Assembly (NCBI GenBank): GCA_050331295.1
Contig: JBHJGZ010000009.1
Span: 248,001-312,000 of the forward strand
Length of the DNA stretch: 64,000 bases
Reading direction: 5' to 3'
Origin: Kuafuiihalomonas sp050331295
GTDB lineage: Bacteria > Myxococcota > Kuafuiibacteriia > Kuafuiibacteriales > Kuafuiibacteriaceae
Positions within the stretch are counted from its first letter, which is position 1; each line of letters begins with the position of its first letter. Of this stretch, positions 1 to 8,617 are shown in pieces. Both the position numbers and the translations under genes were made by a program. The notes under the pieces were generated by a model. That model saw nothing but the letters and a program-made list of their open reading frames with translations. It did no database searches and had not been told where the DNA came from.

Positions 1-337
1 ATTTGGCCTGCTGGACGAGATCCGGATCTCCGACGTATTTCGCGGGTTGTTCGGAGATACACGATTCACTTCGGCGGTCGGGGTTTTGACCACGGAGCTG
101 TTCATCTCGCTGCAGCGAGAGTATCTGCGCCTGAGCGTCTTTGCAGACGGTCTGGTCGCCTCCGACTCCCGATTCGTGGAGTCGGAGCGGGACGTTCGGG
201 TCGGAGGATCATTCGGGGTGGGGATCCACGCCCTCTTCCTCGAGACCATTCAAGGGAGCATCTATGGAGTATTTGGAGGTCTGCAAGACGAATCCTTCGA
301 CGGCACGTTGAACCTTTCGCTCTCACGCCTGTTCTAG
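1..337 (+). CDS. C-terminal fragment of an outer-membrane beta-barrel protein (5' end outside window)
   Basis: The frame is open from base 2 of the window to the stop at 335-337, giving about 111 residues with no obvious start, so the gene begins upstream. The visible part is a run of alternating hydrophobic and polar residues typical of amphipathic beta strands, and it ends with Ser-Arg-Leu-Phe; a terminal Phe is the usual BAM recognition signal of outer-membrane barrels. The pattern resembles the last strands of a BamA/surface-antigen type barrel, but the diagnostic upstream parts are missing, so the exact family is unknown. It is convergent with the DUF2911 gene, whose stop is only 8 bases away. 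Confidence 0.6.
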   Translation, partial: FGLLDEIRISDVFRGLFGDTRFTSAVGVLTTELFISLQREYLRLSVFADGLVASDSRFVESERDVRVGGSFGVGIHALFLETIQGSIYGVFGGLQDESFDGTLNLSLSRLF

Positions 338-344
338 GTTTGCT

Positions 345-1190
345 CTAGGAACTGGAGTCCCATTTTTCGAGCGCCGCCTTCATTTGCTCAGCGTAGAAGG
401 CGAAAGCACTGCTGTCGTCACCGAGCTCCAAGGCGCGCTTCGCCCATTTCTTCGCTTTGCCGGTCCGTCCGAGGCCGCCCATGGCTTTCGCCTTCATCCA
501 GAGGTTGAACCAGGTCTCCTTGATTTCGATGGAGCGATCAACCAGAGCCAACGCACGTTCCAGGTCCTGCTCTTGCTCGATGAAATAGCGAGCGGCCATG
601 GCCGGCGGCTGCCACAGGGAGCTCACCGCGCGTTGGACTTCGGCGTCGACCTGGACCTCGGTCTGGGCGACAATGGGAAGCTGTACCCGCGTTTCCGCCC
701 ACTCCAATGTCAGAAGCGTCTTGTCGGCTTCGGTCTCGGCGAATCGGAAGGTCATTCTTTCCCTGAATTGGGCCTTCTCAACCTGAGTCTGTGTACGGAC
801 TACATCTTCCTCCATTGAATAGCTTGCCGATCCTCCACCATCGATTTTCCGATTGATGATGAACGTCCATTCCTGCTCCCCCGGGATTGTGTGAAGCGAA
901 TAGGTCCCTGCTTCGATCTCCTTTCCAGCCACGATCACCGGCCGAGAAAAGCTGATCAGAGTGTTGGCATTGGCGCCGGTTCTCCAGTGCTCCCCATAAG
1001 GAACCAACTCACCAAAGACGGTTCGTCCCCGCACCGCCGGGCTGCTGTATTCGACCTCCATCTCGGTGAGCCCGACGGTCTGCATGACCCGAGCCAGGGG
1101 ACTCGGCTGGGGAAGCTGAAGCTGCGCTCGGGCCGTCTGGGAAAGGCCTCCGAAGCACAGTAAGGATATGGTGATGCACAGGTGTTTCAT
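345..1190 (-). CDS. DUF2911 family secreted protein with C-terminal TPR-like region
   Basis: The product is 281 residues. I chose the ATG at 1190 because it places a clean signal peptide (MKHLCITISLLCFGGL followed by an AxA site) at the N-terminus; an upstream in-frame start would add 18 non-signal residues. Residues about 25-170 match the DUF2911 pattern: an SPLARV opening, SSPAVRGRTVFGELVPYG, then WRTGANANT and an EAGTYSLHTIPG stretch. The C-terminal 90 residues are helical with a TPR-like rhythm (ERALALVDRSIEI, AKKWAKRALELG). The molecular function of DUF2911 is not established. It follows the TonB operon on the same strand after a 66-base gap and might be cotranscribed with it. Confidence 0.8.
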   Translation of the reverse strand: MKHLCITISLLCFGGLSQTARAQLQLPQPSPLARVMQTVGLTEMEVEYSSPAVRGRTVFGELVPYGEHWRTGANANTLISFSRPVIVAGKEIEAGTYSLHTIPGEQEWTFIINRKIDGGGSASYSMEEDVVRTQTQVEKAQFRERMTFRFAETEADKTLLTLEWAETRVQLPIVAQTEVQVDAEVQRAVSSLWQPPAMAARYFIEQEQDLERALALVDRSIEIKETWFNLWMKAKAMGGLGRTGKAKKWAKRALELGDDSSAFAFYAEQMKAALEKWDSSS

Positions 1191-1256
1191 GCGGAGCGTT
1201 GTAGTCGAGCTTGCACCTCCATCCAAGTCTCCCAGAACGCGCATCGGAAACTCGAC

Positions 1257-1931
1257 TCAGAAGGCATCTTCCAGCGGGAGAAGCAGCTTGTCCTTCGAAA
1301 GGCCGAAGAAGTAGTGCACTTCGATTCCCACGAAGATCCCCCCGCTCGTAAAGTCTTCGGACAGCAGCGCCTGACCATCGAGATAAACGTTCAGCTCGAG
1401 ACCTCCACTTTCGTTCTCGCTTCGGTCATAAAACGGAAACCAGCCATAGGAGACGCCACCGGTGATGGCAGCGCCGAACCCGAGGGTGGGGTCGTCCTCT
1501 CGGGTGAGTTCATCGTCGTTTCGCGTCACGCTTTGGACGAACGGCCCGATCGAACCTCGAAACGTGAGCTCGACCTCCTGAAATGGTGCCACGTGTCCTT
1601 CCATGGAAAAGGAGCCGAACGCGCTTTGAAAGCCGTCATTTCCGGCGAAGAAGCCGTGGGCCACGCCTCCGAGCCCCAGCCATGGTCGGACGTATTCTCC
1701 AAAGCGAAGCGTGGCCCCAGCTCCCAGAAAAGAGCTCTCGAGGTCCTCGACCTCGGACGACCCCACCGAGAGGAAACCGGACCGCAGACCGCCGCCGACG
1801 AAGTATCCCTGTTTCGGGGCGGGCTCACGCATCTGCACGGCATCGGTGCTGGGCTGCCCGTGAGAAGTGTGCGGCCAAAGGGCCCATGCGACCGCGAGGA
1901 CCACGGGCGCAAGACTTTGGATGCCGGTCAA
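1257..1931 (-). CDS. Outer-membrane beta-barrel protein, last gene of TonB operon
   Basis: A 224-residue protein starting at a TTG (1929-1931) that overlaps the stop of the TonB-dependent receptor gene (TTGA arrangement), which gives a signal peptide (VVLAVAWALW, then a Ser-His-Gly-Gln cleavage region). Mature residues form many short amphipathic strands rich in Gly and aromatics (GYFVGGGLRSGF, LGAGATLRFGEYV, GGIFVGIEVHYFFG), as expected for an 8- to 10-strand barrel, but the protein does not end in Phe/Trp at a strand end (it ends LEDAF, so a terminal Phe is present after a loop-like tail). No specific family is recognised. Translational coupling to the receptor suggests a joint role in uptake or surface display. 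Confidence 0.65.
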   Translation of the reverse strand: MTGIQSLAPVVLAVAWALWPHTSHGQPSTDAVQMREPAPKQGYFVGGGLRSGFLSVGSSEVEDLESSFLGAGATLRFGEYVRPWLGLGGVAHGFFAGNDGFQSAFGSFSMEGHVAPFQEVELTFRGSIGPFVQSVTRNDDELTREDDPTLGFGAAITGGVSYGWFPFYDRSENESGGLELNVYLDGQALLSEDFTSGGIFVGIEVHYFFGLSKDKLLLPLEDAF

Positions 1932-4663
1932 AACGTAACCTCGACACCGAGGTTGGGAATGATGGGGAGGCTCGATATCTCTTCGCGTTCCGAGAAGTCG
2001 AAATTGTAGTTGAATCCCTCCGCATTGCTTCGGTTGTACGTGTTCAGAACTTCGAGGAACGCTCCGACGGTGAAGGACCGGTAGACCCATTTCTTGTCCA
2101 GTCGCACGTCGAGCTGATGAAAGATCGGCAATCGCTGGTCGTTTTCGGGACCAAAGATCGGTCCGTACTCGTCTGTGTCTTCCAAGAACACGCCGCCGAT
2201 AATCTCTGTGAAGGGACTTCCCGAAATGAAGCGCCATCGAAGGCCGAACTGCCAGTTCTGAGGCAGAAGGTAACTGAACGCCACCACCAGGATGTGGGTC
2301 TGGTCGAAGTCGAAGAGGTCGGTCGAGCCATCTTCCTCGGTCCGGGTCGCGCGGGAGAGCGTGTATCCCAGGAAGCCCTGGAAGTTACGATTGAATTGAT
2401 GATTGAGAAAGAACTCGAGGCCAATGACCTCTCCGGTCGTGTTGTTGTCCAGGATCTCGGGAACCGTGTCGCCTTCGGGATTCACTCGAAATCCGTCGCT
2501 GGCGCCGATCACGTCATCGATGTCCTTGTAAAACAGCGTAAGGTCGGCGGTGAGGTACGGGAAGGGCTGGTAGGAGACACCGGCGGAGACCTGCAGTGAG
2601 TGAAAGGCTACGATCTCGGGATTGCCCACGGTCTCATTGATGGACTGCGGCGCCGGCGGCTGGCTGAATCGTCCGACGCCGGCTTTCACGGCCCACTGGT
2701 CATCGAAGGCGTAGCGGGCGACGATGCGCGGATCGATGACCAGCTCATTGGCGTCCGCGAAGTAGTCGAGACGCAGTCCCGGAACCACCGTCAACCGCTC
2801 GGTGATATCGATCGTGGTTTCGACGTAGGGGGCGATCTGCGCGTCGAAGTCGTCATCGAGAGAGGTTGTCACGAGGTCGGTCAGGTCTGGATTCAGGGGG
2901 TCCTGATCCGGACTGGGCACCACAACGTTCACGTCGGACAATCGAAACAGGCCGTCGACGCCCACGTCGATGGATAGCCAATCGAGGGGCTTCATGCGAA
3001 CCCGGTCCCGGACCTGCCAGACGAGGTTGTCCAGATCGAACTCGAGGAAGTCGAAGGCTTCGGTGGCTATCTGGTCCAAACCGAACCCCAACTGCAGTTC
3101 ATTGGTAAACCTCTGGCTAGGTCGATAGTTGTACTGGGCGATGATTCGGTCGAAGCCTACCCCTAGCTCCACGCTCCCGCTGGTGAGTTGAACATTGGCC
3201 TCCTGAGCGTCTCGGCTGATGAGCTCCAGTCTATCGCGAGAGCCGAAGAAGAAGAACTTGAGCTCGTGTGCCCGTCCCGGGCGCCAGTTCACCAAGGTCT
3301 GATAGTCGGTGTAGACCGGTGCTGCGATGATGTCCACCGAGCCATCGTCCGGAGCGGCGGCTTCTACGAGCAAGTCGATCCAGCTTCGCCGAACGCCTCC
3401 GGCTACGGCGAGGGTTTCAGTGATGGGAGCTTCCAAAAAGAGCTGACCTTCCAGCACGCCGAGGGAGACCTTTCCGTGGATTTGATCGGGGTTCAGGTCT
3501 TTGAGCTGCACATCCAGGATCCCCCCGGTTCGCCGCCCGTAGTACGCTGAAAAATTTCCGGGAATGAACTCGACGGACTCGATGAACTCACCGGGGACCA
3601 CGGACCGCAAAGCTCCGAAGTGAAAGATGAAGGGTGTTTCGATTCCTTCGAAGAGGATACCGGTGTCTCCCGGGGCCGAGCCGCGAACAGGGAGGGCTCC
3701 GACGCCGGCCGGTGCACGAGATACGCCGGGCAGATTTTGAATGGAGCTGATGGGGTCGCCAAACGTACCGGGTATCAGCTCGGCTTGGGTGGGGGTCAGA
3801 CTTCGCCGGGTGACCTCCTTGAAGTCGCGTTCCGCCGTCACTGTGACGTCGTATGGATTGTACGTTCCCGCTTCGATGTAATAGGTCGCGTCGATGACCT
3901 CGACCAGAGACACGTTCTCCGTCGTACGATATGGATAGAACCCATCCTTCTCGACGAGAACCTTCCAGGCGCCACTCCGTAGATCGTAGAACTCGAAGGC
4001 ACCCTCGTCGTCGGTCACGGCCTCGAACCCGGTGACCGCCGGATCATCCTCGAGAGCCTCTGACCCGGTCTCTTGTGGGGCCCTTGGCTCTTCGAGAGTG
4101 GACGCCGACGTGTCGGAACGCGCATCCGACTCGAGCCGAAAGACCGTCACGATGGCCCCGCTGATCCGCCGACGCGTTCCGCGCTCCCGCACTACACCCC
4201 GAAAGTTGACCACGCTTTCGGCCTGGGTCGCGGTTCGGACCTCGGTCCCGGCGGCTGGGGGAGGTGGTGGCGCAGGAGGTAGTTTGAAACGAAAGGTGTA
4301 AGTCAGTCGAACCGGCACTGGCTGGTCATCGATCTCGGCCGGCGAAAACTTGAACTTGGTCAGGGCTGCGCGGCCCGCCGCGGCGAATCCGTAATCCGTG
4401 ATGGTGGATGTCTCGGTCAGAAGCCGTCCATCGGGCTGCGCTTCAGCGCGGGTCGAGGTCTCTACCAGCACGACGTCCGATACGGAACCGTCCGCCTCGA
4501 CGGTCAACTCGAATTGCACATCGGCCGCTACCCGGTCCCGGAGTGCCGCGGCCGGAAAGCTGGCCGGCACCTCGGTCAAGAGCTGCGGCGTCTTACTGAA
4601 TTCTTGTGCACTGGCCAGTGTCGCAACGAGGAGCGACGCCCCAACCGTCCAGAAGCGCCTCAC
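1928..4663 (-). CDS. TonB-dependent receptor with an N-terminal TonB-C-like domain
   Basis: A 911-residue protein from a GTG at 4663 that overlaps the upstream stop (GTGA). It has a signal peptide (FWTVGASLLVATLASA), then residues about 22-120 resemble the TonB C-terminal domain: FPAAALRDRVAADVQFELTV, DGSVSDVVLVETS, and a closing LTYTFRFKL. A proline stretch follows, then a carboxypeptidase-regulatory-like fold, a plug domain (LPVRGSAPGDTGILFEG, HFGALRSVVPGEFIE) and a large barrel ending NLGVEVTF with terminal Phe. Such receptors take up large substrates across the outer membrane using ExbBD-TonB energy. All partners lie in the same overlapping gene string. The substrate cannot be read from the sequence. 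Confidence 0.88.
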   Translation of the reverse strand: MRRFWTVGASLLVATLASAQEFSKTPQLLTEVPASFPAAALRDRVAADVQFELTVEADGSVSDVVLVETSTRAEAQPDGRLLTETSTITDYGFAAAGRAALTKFKFSPAEIDDQPVPVRLTYTFRFKLPPAPPPPPAAGTEVRTATQAESVVNFRGVVRERGTRRRISGAIVTVFRLESDARSDTSASTLEEPRAPQETGSEALEDDPAVTGFEAVTDDEGAFEFYDLRSGAWKVLVEKDGFYPYRTTENVSLVEVIDATYYIEAGTYNPYDVTVTAERDFKEVTRRSLTPTQAELIPGTFGDPISSIQNLPGVSRAPAGVGALPVRGSAPGDTGILFEGIETPFIFHFGALRSVVPGEFIESVEFIPGNFSAYYGRRTGGILDVQLKDLNPDQIHGKVSLGVLEGQLFLEAPITETLAVAGGVRRSWIDLLVEAAAPDDGSVDIIAAPVYTDYQTLVNWRPGRAHELKFFFFGSRDRLELISRDAQEANVQLTSGSVELGVGFDRIIAQYNYRPSQRFTNELQLGFGLDQIATEAFDFLEFDLDNLVWQVRDRVRMKPLDWLSIDVGVDGLFRLSDVNVVVPSPDQDPLNPDLTDLVTTSLDDDFDAQIAPYVETTIDITERLTVVPGLRLDYFADANELVIDPRIVARYAFDDQWAVKAGVGRFSQPPAPQSINETVGNPEIVAFHSLQVSAGVSYQPFPYLTADLTLFYKDIDDVIGASDGFRVNPEGDTVPEILDNNTTGEVIGLEFFLNHQFNRNFQGFLGYTLSRATRTEEDGSTDLFDFDQTHILVVAFSYLLPQNWQFGLRWRFISGSPFTEIIGGVFLEDTDEYGPIFGPENDQRLPIFHQLDVRLDKKWVYRSFTVGAFLEVLNTYNRSNAEGFNYNFDFSEREEISSLPIIPNLGVEVTF

Positions 4664-5955
4664 TGCCGGTCGTCGTCTTCCTCCGGACGGTCTTCGATCC
4701 GGAATGCTCCTCTCAGGAAGGCCCGACCTCCTCGGCCATCCCGCACCACGACGAAGAGATCCAAAGGGAGCCCCGAATCGTCGTCGAAGTCGATGCGCGC
4801 CGGAGGGGTCCACTCATTAGTTTGGGCTTCGGACAGCGGGCTATTCTCATCCGCGAGGGCGAAGGCGGTTCGGCTCCGATCGAGGTCGCCGGTATCCACA
4901 AACCAGCTCAACACCAGGTTCTCCGTCGCCTCTACCGTTTCGCCATCGGGATCGGTGGTGAGAAAGAATTCGGCGTTGGCGATGCATTCCTCGTCGATCT
5001 CTGAAGCCGTTCCCTGCACGACGCAAAGGTCTGGAATCACGACTCGAATGTCCTCATCGAAGAAGGCCGGTGCCGGAGCCGCCTCGGGACCCAAAACGAA
5101 TACGTTGTCGAGGACGCATCTCGTTTCCAAGAGGCGTTGCGCACTCGGAACAGCCTCGCCTTCGCGTACGAACTGTCCGAGGTCGATCGCGCACAAGAGC
5201 TGGGCTTCGGGGTTTCGGTTGGGGACGGCGAACGGCGATTCCGGGTCGTAAATCACGGTGAAGAATCTCCGCGCTTCCAGAGACTCATCTTCATCCTCGT
5301 TCGTAGCGATCACATCGACGCGAAACTCGAACGTCCCATTGCACTCCGGACGCTCCACGAACTCTGGAAACTCTTGCGTTTGAATGTCCTCGCAAAACTG
5401 CTCGAGGGCCGCGGCGACGAGACTCGCCGGCATCAGGTTTGCTGCGTCTTCGGGTGAGAGGATTCCTGACTCGACGCCGGCTTCGACGGCCGCCTCGAGT
5501 GCCGATCGGGCGTCGCCCAAGAAGAGGTCGGTCAAGTTGAAGACGACCGACGGACCGGTCCCGAGGTCGAAGTCGAGTCCCGTCAGAAGCTCGGCGAGGG
5601 CGTCCGTGTCGAGGTCGAGTTCGTCCGCCTCGGCGACCGCATCTGTCACCAGAGTTATGACCGCGTCTCGAAAATCCTCTTCGTCGAAGACGCACTCGAA
5701 GTCACCGGCAGAACCGAACGCGAGTGGGCAAAAGCGCCATGTCAGCGATGGCGACCCTTCACCCTCCAAGGTGGCGAGGGCTGCGAGCTCGAGGTCCTCG
5801 TCGACGTTCGGCCAGGCCAGTTCTGGCGTCTCGATCACCCTCGTGCTGATACCGAGTACCCGCAGCCGATCGATCTCCTCGGCCGGCACGAAGTCGGGGC
5901 CGCAGGCGGCGAGTACGAGCATGGCCGTCCCGGCCATTTCTTGGTGGCGCTTCAT
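4660..5955 (-). CDS. Acidic lipoprotein of unknown function between tonB and its receptor
   Basis: A 431-residue protein starting at an ATG that overlaps the tonB stop (ATGA at 5952-5955). The N-terminus is a lipoprotein signal (MAGTAMLVLAACGPD, lipobox Leu-Ala-Ala-Cys), so it should be anchored to a membrane facing the periplasm or surface. The mature chain is strongly acidic, with many Asp/Glu runs and several scattered cysteines (CPLAF, ECVFDEED, CEDIQT, ECNGTF, LLCAIDLG, CVLDN, CVVQG) that could form disulfides. I recognise no family. Its position between TonB and the receptor, with stop/start overlaps on both sides, suggests it works with that receptor, for example as a surface-exposed ligand-binding partner; this is inference. 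Confidence 0.75.
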   Translation of the reverse strand: MKRHQEMAGTAMLVLAACGPDFVPAEEIDRLRVLGISTRVIETPELAWPNVDEDLELAALATLEGEGSPSLTWRFCPLAFGSAGDFECVFDEEDFRDAVITLVTDAVAEADELDLDTDALAELLTGLDFDLGTGPSVVFNLTDLFLGDARSALEAAVEAGVESGILSPEDAANLMPASLVAAALEQFCEDIQTQEFPEFVERPECNGTFEFRVDVIATNEDEDESLEARRFFTVIYDPESPFAVPNRNPEAQLLCAIDLGQFVREGEAVPSAQRLLETRCVLDNVFVLGPEAAPAPAFFDEDIRVVIPDLCVVQGTASEIDEECIANAEFFLTTDPDGETVEATENLVLSWFVDTGDLDRSRTAFALADENSPLSEAQTNEWTPPARIDFDDDSGLPLDLFVVVRDGRGGRAFLRGAFRIEDRPEEDDDRQ

Positions 5956-6911
5956 GTGTCTTCCAGCTCGAATCGATACGTGTACGTCAGGGTCCAAGGG
6001 ATGGGTTCGCCGTCTTGACGGGCCGGCGTGAAACGCTGCTTGCGGGCCGTCCTCATGGCGTTGACGTTGAAATCCTCATGCACCGACGGTGTGACCACTC
6101 GAACGTCCACGACCTTGCCGGACCGGTCGAGTTTGACACGAACCGTGACGTCGGCCTCGAGGTTCTGCGAACGATAGACCTCCGGGTATTCGGGCTCCAG
6201 CTTGTCCCCGATGAACCGGGGACGTTCGATGCCGCCTCCACCCGACAGGGCGGACGGGATGCGGGTCGCAGTTTCGTTGGACCCGGCCTGCGTCGGCTCA
6301 TCGTTTGGCAACCTCTTGACCTCGCTCGGGTCGTTCGCCTGGGAGCGGGTGCGCCCCATACGGGTGTTGCCAACGGCGAACGAAGAACCGGTGCCTCCTG
6401 AGACCGTGGATTCCAGGTTCAAGCCCACCAGGCGCCTCGGCTTGGGTCGTTCAGGCGACGACTTCGGGGAGATGGGATCCGCCGACGGGGTGGGGGTTCT
6501 TTTTCTTCGCGTCGGGGGAGGAGGACGTGGCTTCGCGGGAACGGGCTCCGGGGCGGGCTCGGGTTTTGGCTGAACTTCGGATTCCTCCTTCGGAGGCGTT
6601 GATTCCCTGATCTGGACCGTGACTTGTTCGCGGGTTCGAGCCCGCTCCGGGCGAGGAAACATGCCGGCGCTGCTCACGCCGAAAAAAGCCGTGACCAGCG
6701 CTGCGTGCACGAGGAAGGCACACAGACCCCACCGGATCCACGCTGCCCGGTGCGGTCGGTCTTCCGATAGGCGCATCCGTTGTCGAACCGGTCGTCGCAC
6801 GTGTCGACGGAGGCGGTTCCTGTTCTCGAGTCGGAGGGCCTTCTTCTTGGCTGAAAGACCCGAGTCCGCCGCGGAAGGGCGGCGATCTGCAGAACGGTCG
6901 CTCGGCTTCAC
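5952..6911 (-). CDS. tonB: TonB-family energy transducer
   Basis: A 319-residue protein whose ATG overlaps the exbD stop. After a basic cytoplasmic head of about 60 residues (with a second possible start at residue 46, MRLSEDRP) comes one membrane helix (WGLCAFLVHAALVTAFFGV), a Pro/Glu/Lys-rich spacer (PKPEPAPEPVPAKPRPPPP) and a C-terminal TonB domain: EPEYPEVYRSQNLEADVTVRVKL, GKVVDVRVVTPS and TLTYTYRFELED. TonB passes proton-motive energy from ExbBD to outer-membrane receptors. The order exbB-exbD-tonB followed by a receptor makes a dedicated uptake module likely. The 60-residue cytoplasmic extension is longer than in classical TonB and could be a start-site artefact. Confidence 0.87.
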   Translation of the reverse strand: MKPSDRSADRRPSAADSGLSAKKKALRLENRNRLRRHVRRPVRQRMRLSEDRPHRAAWIRWGLCAFLVHAALVTAFFGVSSAGMFPRPERARTREQVTVQIRESTPPKEESEVQPKPEPAPEPVPAKPRPPPPTRRKRTPTPSADPISPKSSPERPKPRRLVGLNLESTVSGGTGSSFAVGNTRMGRTRSQANDPSEVKRLPNDEPTQAGSNETATRIPSALSGGGGIERPRFIGDKLEPEYPEVYRSQNLEADVTVRVKLDRSGKVVDVRVVTPSVHEDFNVNAMRTARKQRFTPARQDGEPIPWTLTYTYRFELEDT

Positions 6912-7327
6912 GGTGGATCGACGCGTTCGATGTTGAGTGCGAATCGGTTGACGCCGTTGACCTTGACGATGTCTATCAGCTCGATCACGCGACCATATGG
7001 TACGCCCTGATCGGCTGCGATCACGGCCTGAAGGTCCGGTTCGGAACGGCGGAGGCGGGCGACCTCTCCGGCCAGGTCGTCGATGGCGAGTGGGCTTCCG
7101 TCCAGCAGCAACCGTTCGTCCCGGGTCAGGACGAGGTTCAGGGTCGAGGGTACGGCATCCCCACCGCTCGCCGCTTTGGGAAGGTCTACCAAGAGTTGAG
7201 CCCTGACGATCTCGGTCGACGTCACCATCAAAACGATCAGGAGTACCAGCACCACATCCACGAAGGGTGTGACGTTGATGGACGCGATGAGCCCGTCCTC
7301 CGGATCTCCTCCCGCTTCGGCTGCCAT
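6908..7327 (-). CDS. exbD: ExbD/TolR-family biopolymer transport protein
   Basis: A 139-residue inner-membrane protein with a short cytoplasmic tail, one transmembrane helix carrying the essential aspartate (INVTPFVDVVLVLLIVLMV), and a small periplasmic domain (SPLAIDDLAGEVARL, VIAADQGVPYGRVIELIDIVKV). This is the normal length and layout of ExbD. Its start codon shares one base with the exbB stop and its stop overlaps the tonB start, so the three are translationally coupled. It forms the proton channel with ExbB that powers TonB. Confidence 0.92.
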   Translation of the reverse strand: MAAEAGGDPEDGLIASINVTPFVDVVLVLLIVLMVTSTEIVRAQLLVDLPKAASGGDAVPSTLNLVLTRDERLLLDGSPLAIDDLAGEVARLRRSEPDLQAVIAADQGVPYGRVIELIDIVKVNGVNRFALNIERVDPP

Positions 7328-7983
7328 CAGGTCTCTCCGGGGGGGCGCGAACCGCGGTCAGCCTTGAGCTGACTCATCAGAGTGCGGGCCAGGAGATTGC
7401 TGTTGGACGCGACGCGCCTGACGGTTCCCGTGAAGAGATTGTAGGCGACCACGGCGGGAATGGCGACCAGGAGCCCCACCGCGGTGGCCACCAAGGCTTC
7501 CGAGATGCCCACCATGACGCTTCCGGCCGCATTGCCGAGGTCGGACGAGAGGTCCTGAAACGCGCGAATAATGCCAAGAACGGTGCCGAAGAGTCCGATG
7601 AAGGGAGCGTTGCTTCCGACGGTCGCCAGAAAGGAGAGCCGTCGGTTGTACCGGAGTCGTTCACGACCTTCCGCACCCTTCAACAGTTCCTCAACCGCTT
7701 CTGGGCCTCTGGCGTGGGCCTGAAGCCCGAATCGCGCGACGTTGGTCTCGAAACTGTCGTGCTGTCCGAGAAACTCCCACGCACCCTGAAAGTCGCCCTG
7801 CTCCAGGAGTGCGTCCATCCGCTGGGCGACGTCATCCAGGTCGATGCGATGGCTCCGATAAAACCACCATCGTTCCACCATGACGGCCACGGAAACCACC
7901 GACAGCACTAAAAGAAGGTACAAGACCCAAGCCGCCTCGAAGAGGGGAAGCTGCACCAATGTGCCGACCAAACCGTCGCTCAT
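7327..7983 (-). CDS. exbB: ExbB/TolQ/MotA-family proton channel protein
   Basis: A 218-residue protein with three membrane helices: a first at residues about 14-35 (VLYLLLVLSVVSVAVMV), then a large cytoplasmic loop with charged helices, and two closely spaced helices within SFLATVGSNAPFIGLFGTVLG and the ALVATAVGLLVAIPAVVAYN segment. The signature Gly-Leu-Phe-Gly-Thr-Val is intact. It is the first gene of the leftward string, so the operon promoter should lie in the 238-base divergent region to its right. Role: energises TonB with ExbD. Confidence 0.92.
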   Translation of the reverse strand: MSDGLVGTLVQLPLFEAAWVLYLLLVLSVVSVAVMVERWWFYRSHRIDLDDVAQRMDALLEQGDFQGAWEFLGQHDSFETNVARFGLQAHARGPEAVEELLKGAEGRERLRYNRRLSFLATVGSNAPFIGLFGTVLGIIRAFQDLSSDLGNAAGSVMVGISEALVATAVGLLVAIPAVVAYNLFTGTVRRVASNSNLLARTLMSQLKADRGSRPPGET

Positions 7984-8221
7984 TTTGGACCGCCGCCATC
8001 CCTATCGACGTTGCTCGTCGAGCGCCATTCCGACTCCGCAAACGTCACGGTTTTGGATCGCGCGCACATTCTCGCAAACCTCTCCGCGTCGGTGAACTGC
8101 CCGACCTCAGGCTGGCCGGCTGCGGCCTTCCACGACCGACGACGAAACCCGCCGGGTTCTTGGTCCAGGCATCGACATAAGCCTTGCCAGACCCGGCCAG
8201 CCCTGAATAAACCGGCGCCCC
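7984..8221. promoter_or_regulatory. Divergent intergenic region between exbB operon and yajC-secDF
   Basis: This 238-base gap separates two oppositely transcribed operons and so should hold both promoters. I find no convincing -35/-10 pair on either strand. A perfect 6-bp inverted repeat with a 5-base loop lies at 8005-8021 (TCGACG, then TTGCT, then CGTCGA), about 22 bases upstream of the exbB start, which could be an operator or a small hairpin in the leader. No Fur-box-like AT-rich palindrome is visible. Confidence 0.3.
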
Positions 8222-8605
8222 ATGCTCGGCCGTTTCTGGCCGGTCGCCCAACTTGCGGCCGCACAAGAGGGAAGTCCGCCCCCCCAAGGATTCTTGAACA
8301 GTCCATTTGTGCTGACTGCGGTAATGCTGGCGATCCTCTACTTCGTGTGGATTCGACCCGCCTCCAGGGACCGGAAGAAGCACCAGGAAATGCTCGAATC
8401 GTTGAAGCGAGGCGACGAGATCCTGATGCAGAACGGGATCTTCGGGACGATTTCCGACATGTCGGACAAGACCATGACCATCGAGGTTGCCCGGAACGTC
8501 AAGGTTCGGGTGCTGAAGTCGTCCATCTCCCGAAAGGTCGAGCCCGCGGGGGCCGAGTCAAAGGACAAGGACCAGAAGGCCAAGGAGCAGAAGGCGTCCA
8601 AGTAG
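8222..8605 (+). CDS. yajC: Preprotein translocase subunit YajC
   Basis: A 127-residue protein with one hydrophobic helix (FVLTAVMLAILYFVWI) followed by the YajC hallmark (RPASRDRKKHQEMLESLKRGDEI) and a small domain ending in VRVLKSSISRKV; the tail is a charged Lys-rich stretch. YajC associates with SecDF and YidC in the inner membrane to assist protein export. It is followed 12 bases later by secD and then secF, the usual order, which supports the call. The start is an ATG preceded by only a weak ribosome site. Confidence 0.93.
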   Translation: MLGRFWPVAQLAAAQEGSPPPQGFLNSPFVLTAVMLAILYFVWIRPASRDRKKHQEMLESLKRGDEILMQNGIFGTISDMSDKTMTIEVARNVKVRVLKSSISRKVEPAGAESKDKDQKAKEQKASK

Positions 8606-8617
8606 GGCGGTTCAATC

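Noticed and set aside
1182..2599. Plus-strand open frames over the barrel and receptor genes
   Set aside because: Arg/Glu-rich shadow frames without domains; the minus-strand genes are linked by stop/start overlaps and have signal peptides.
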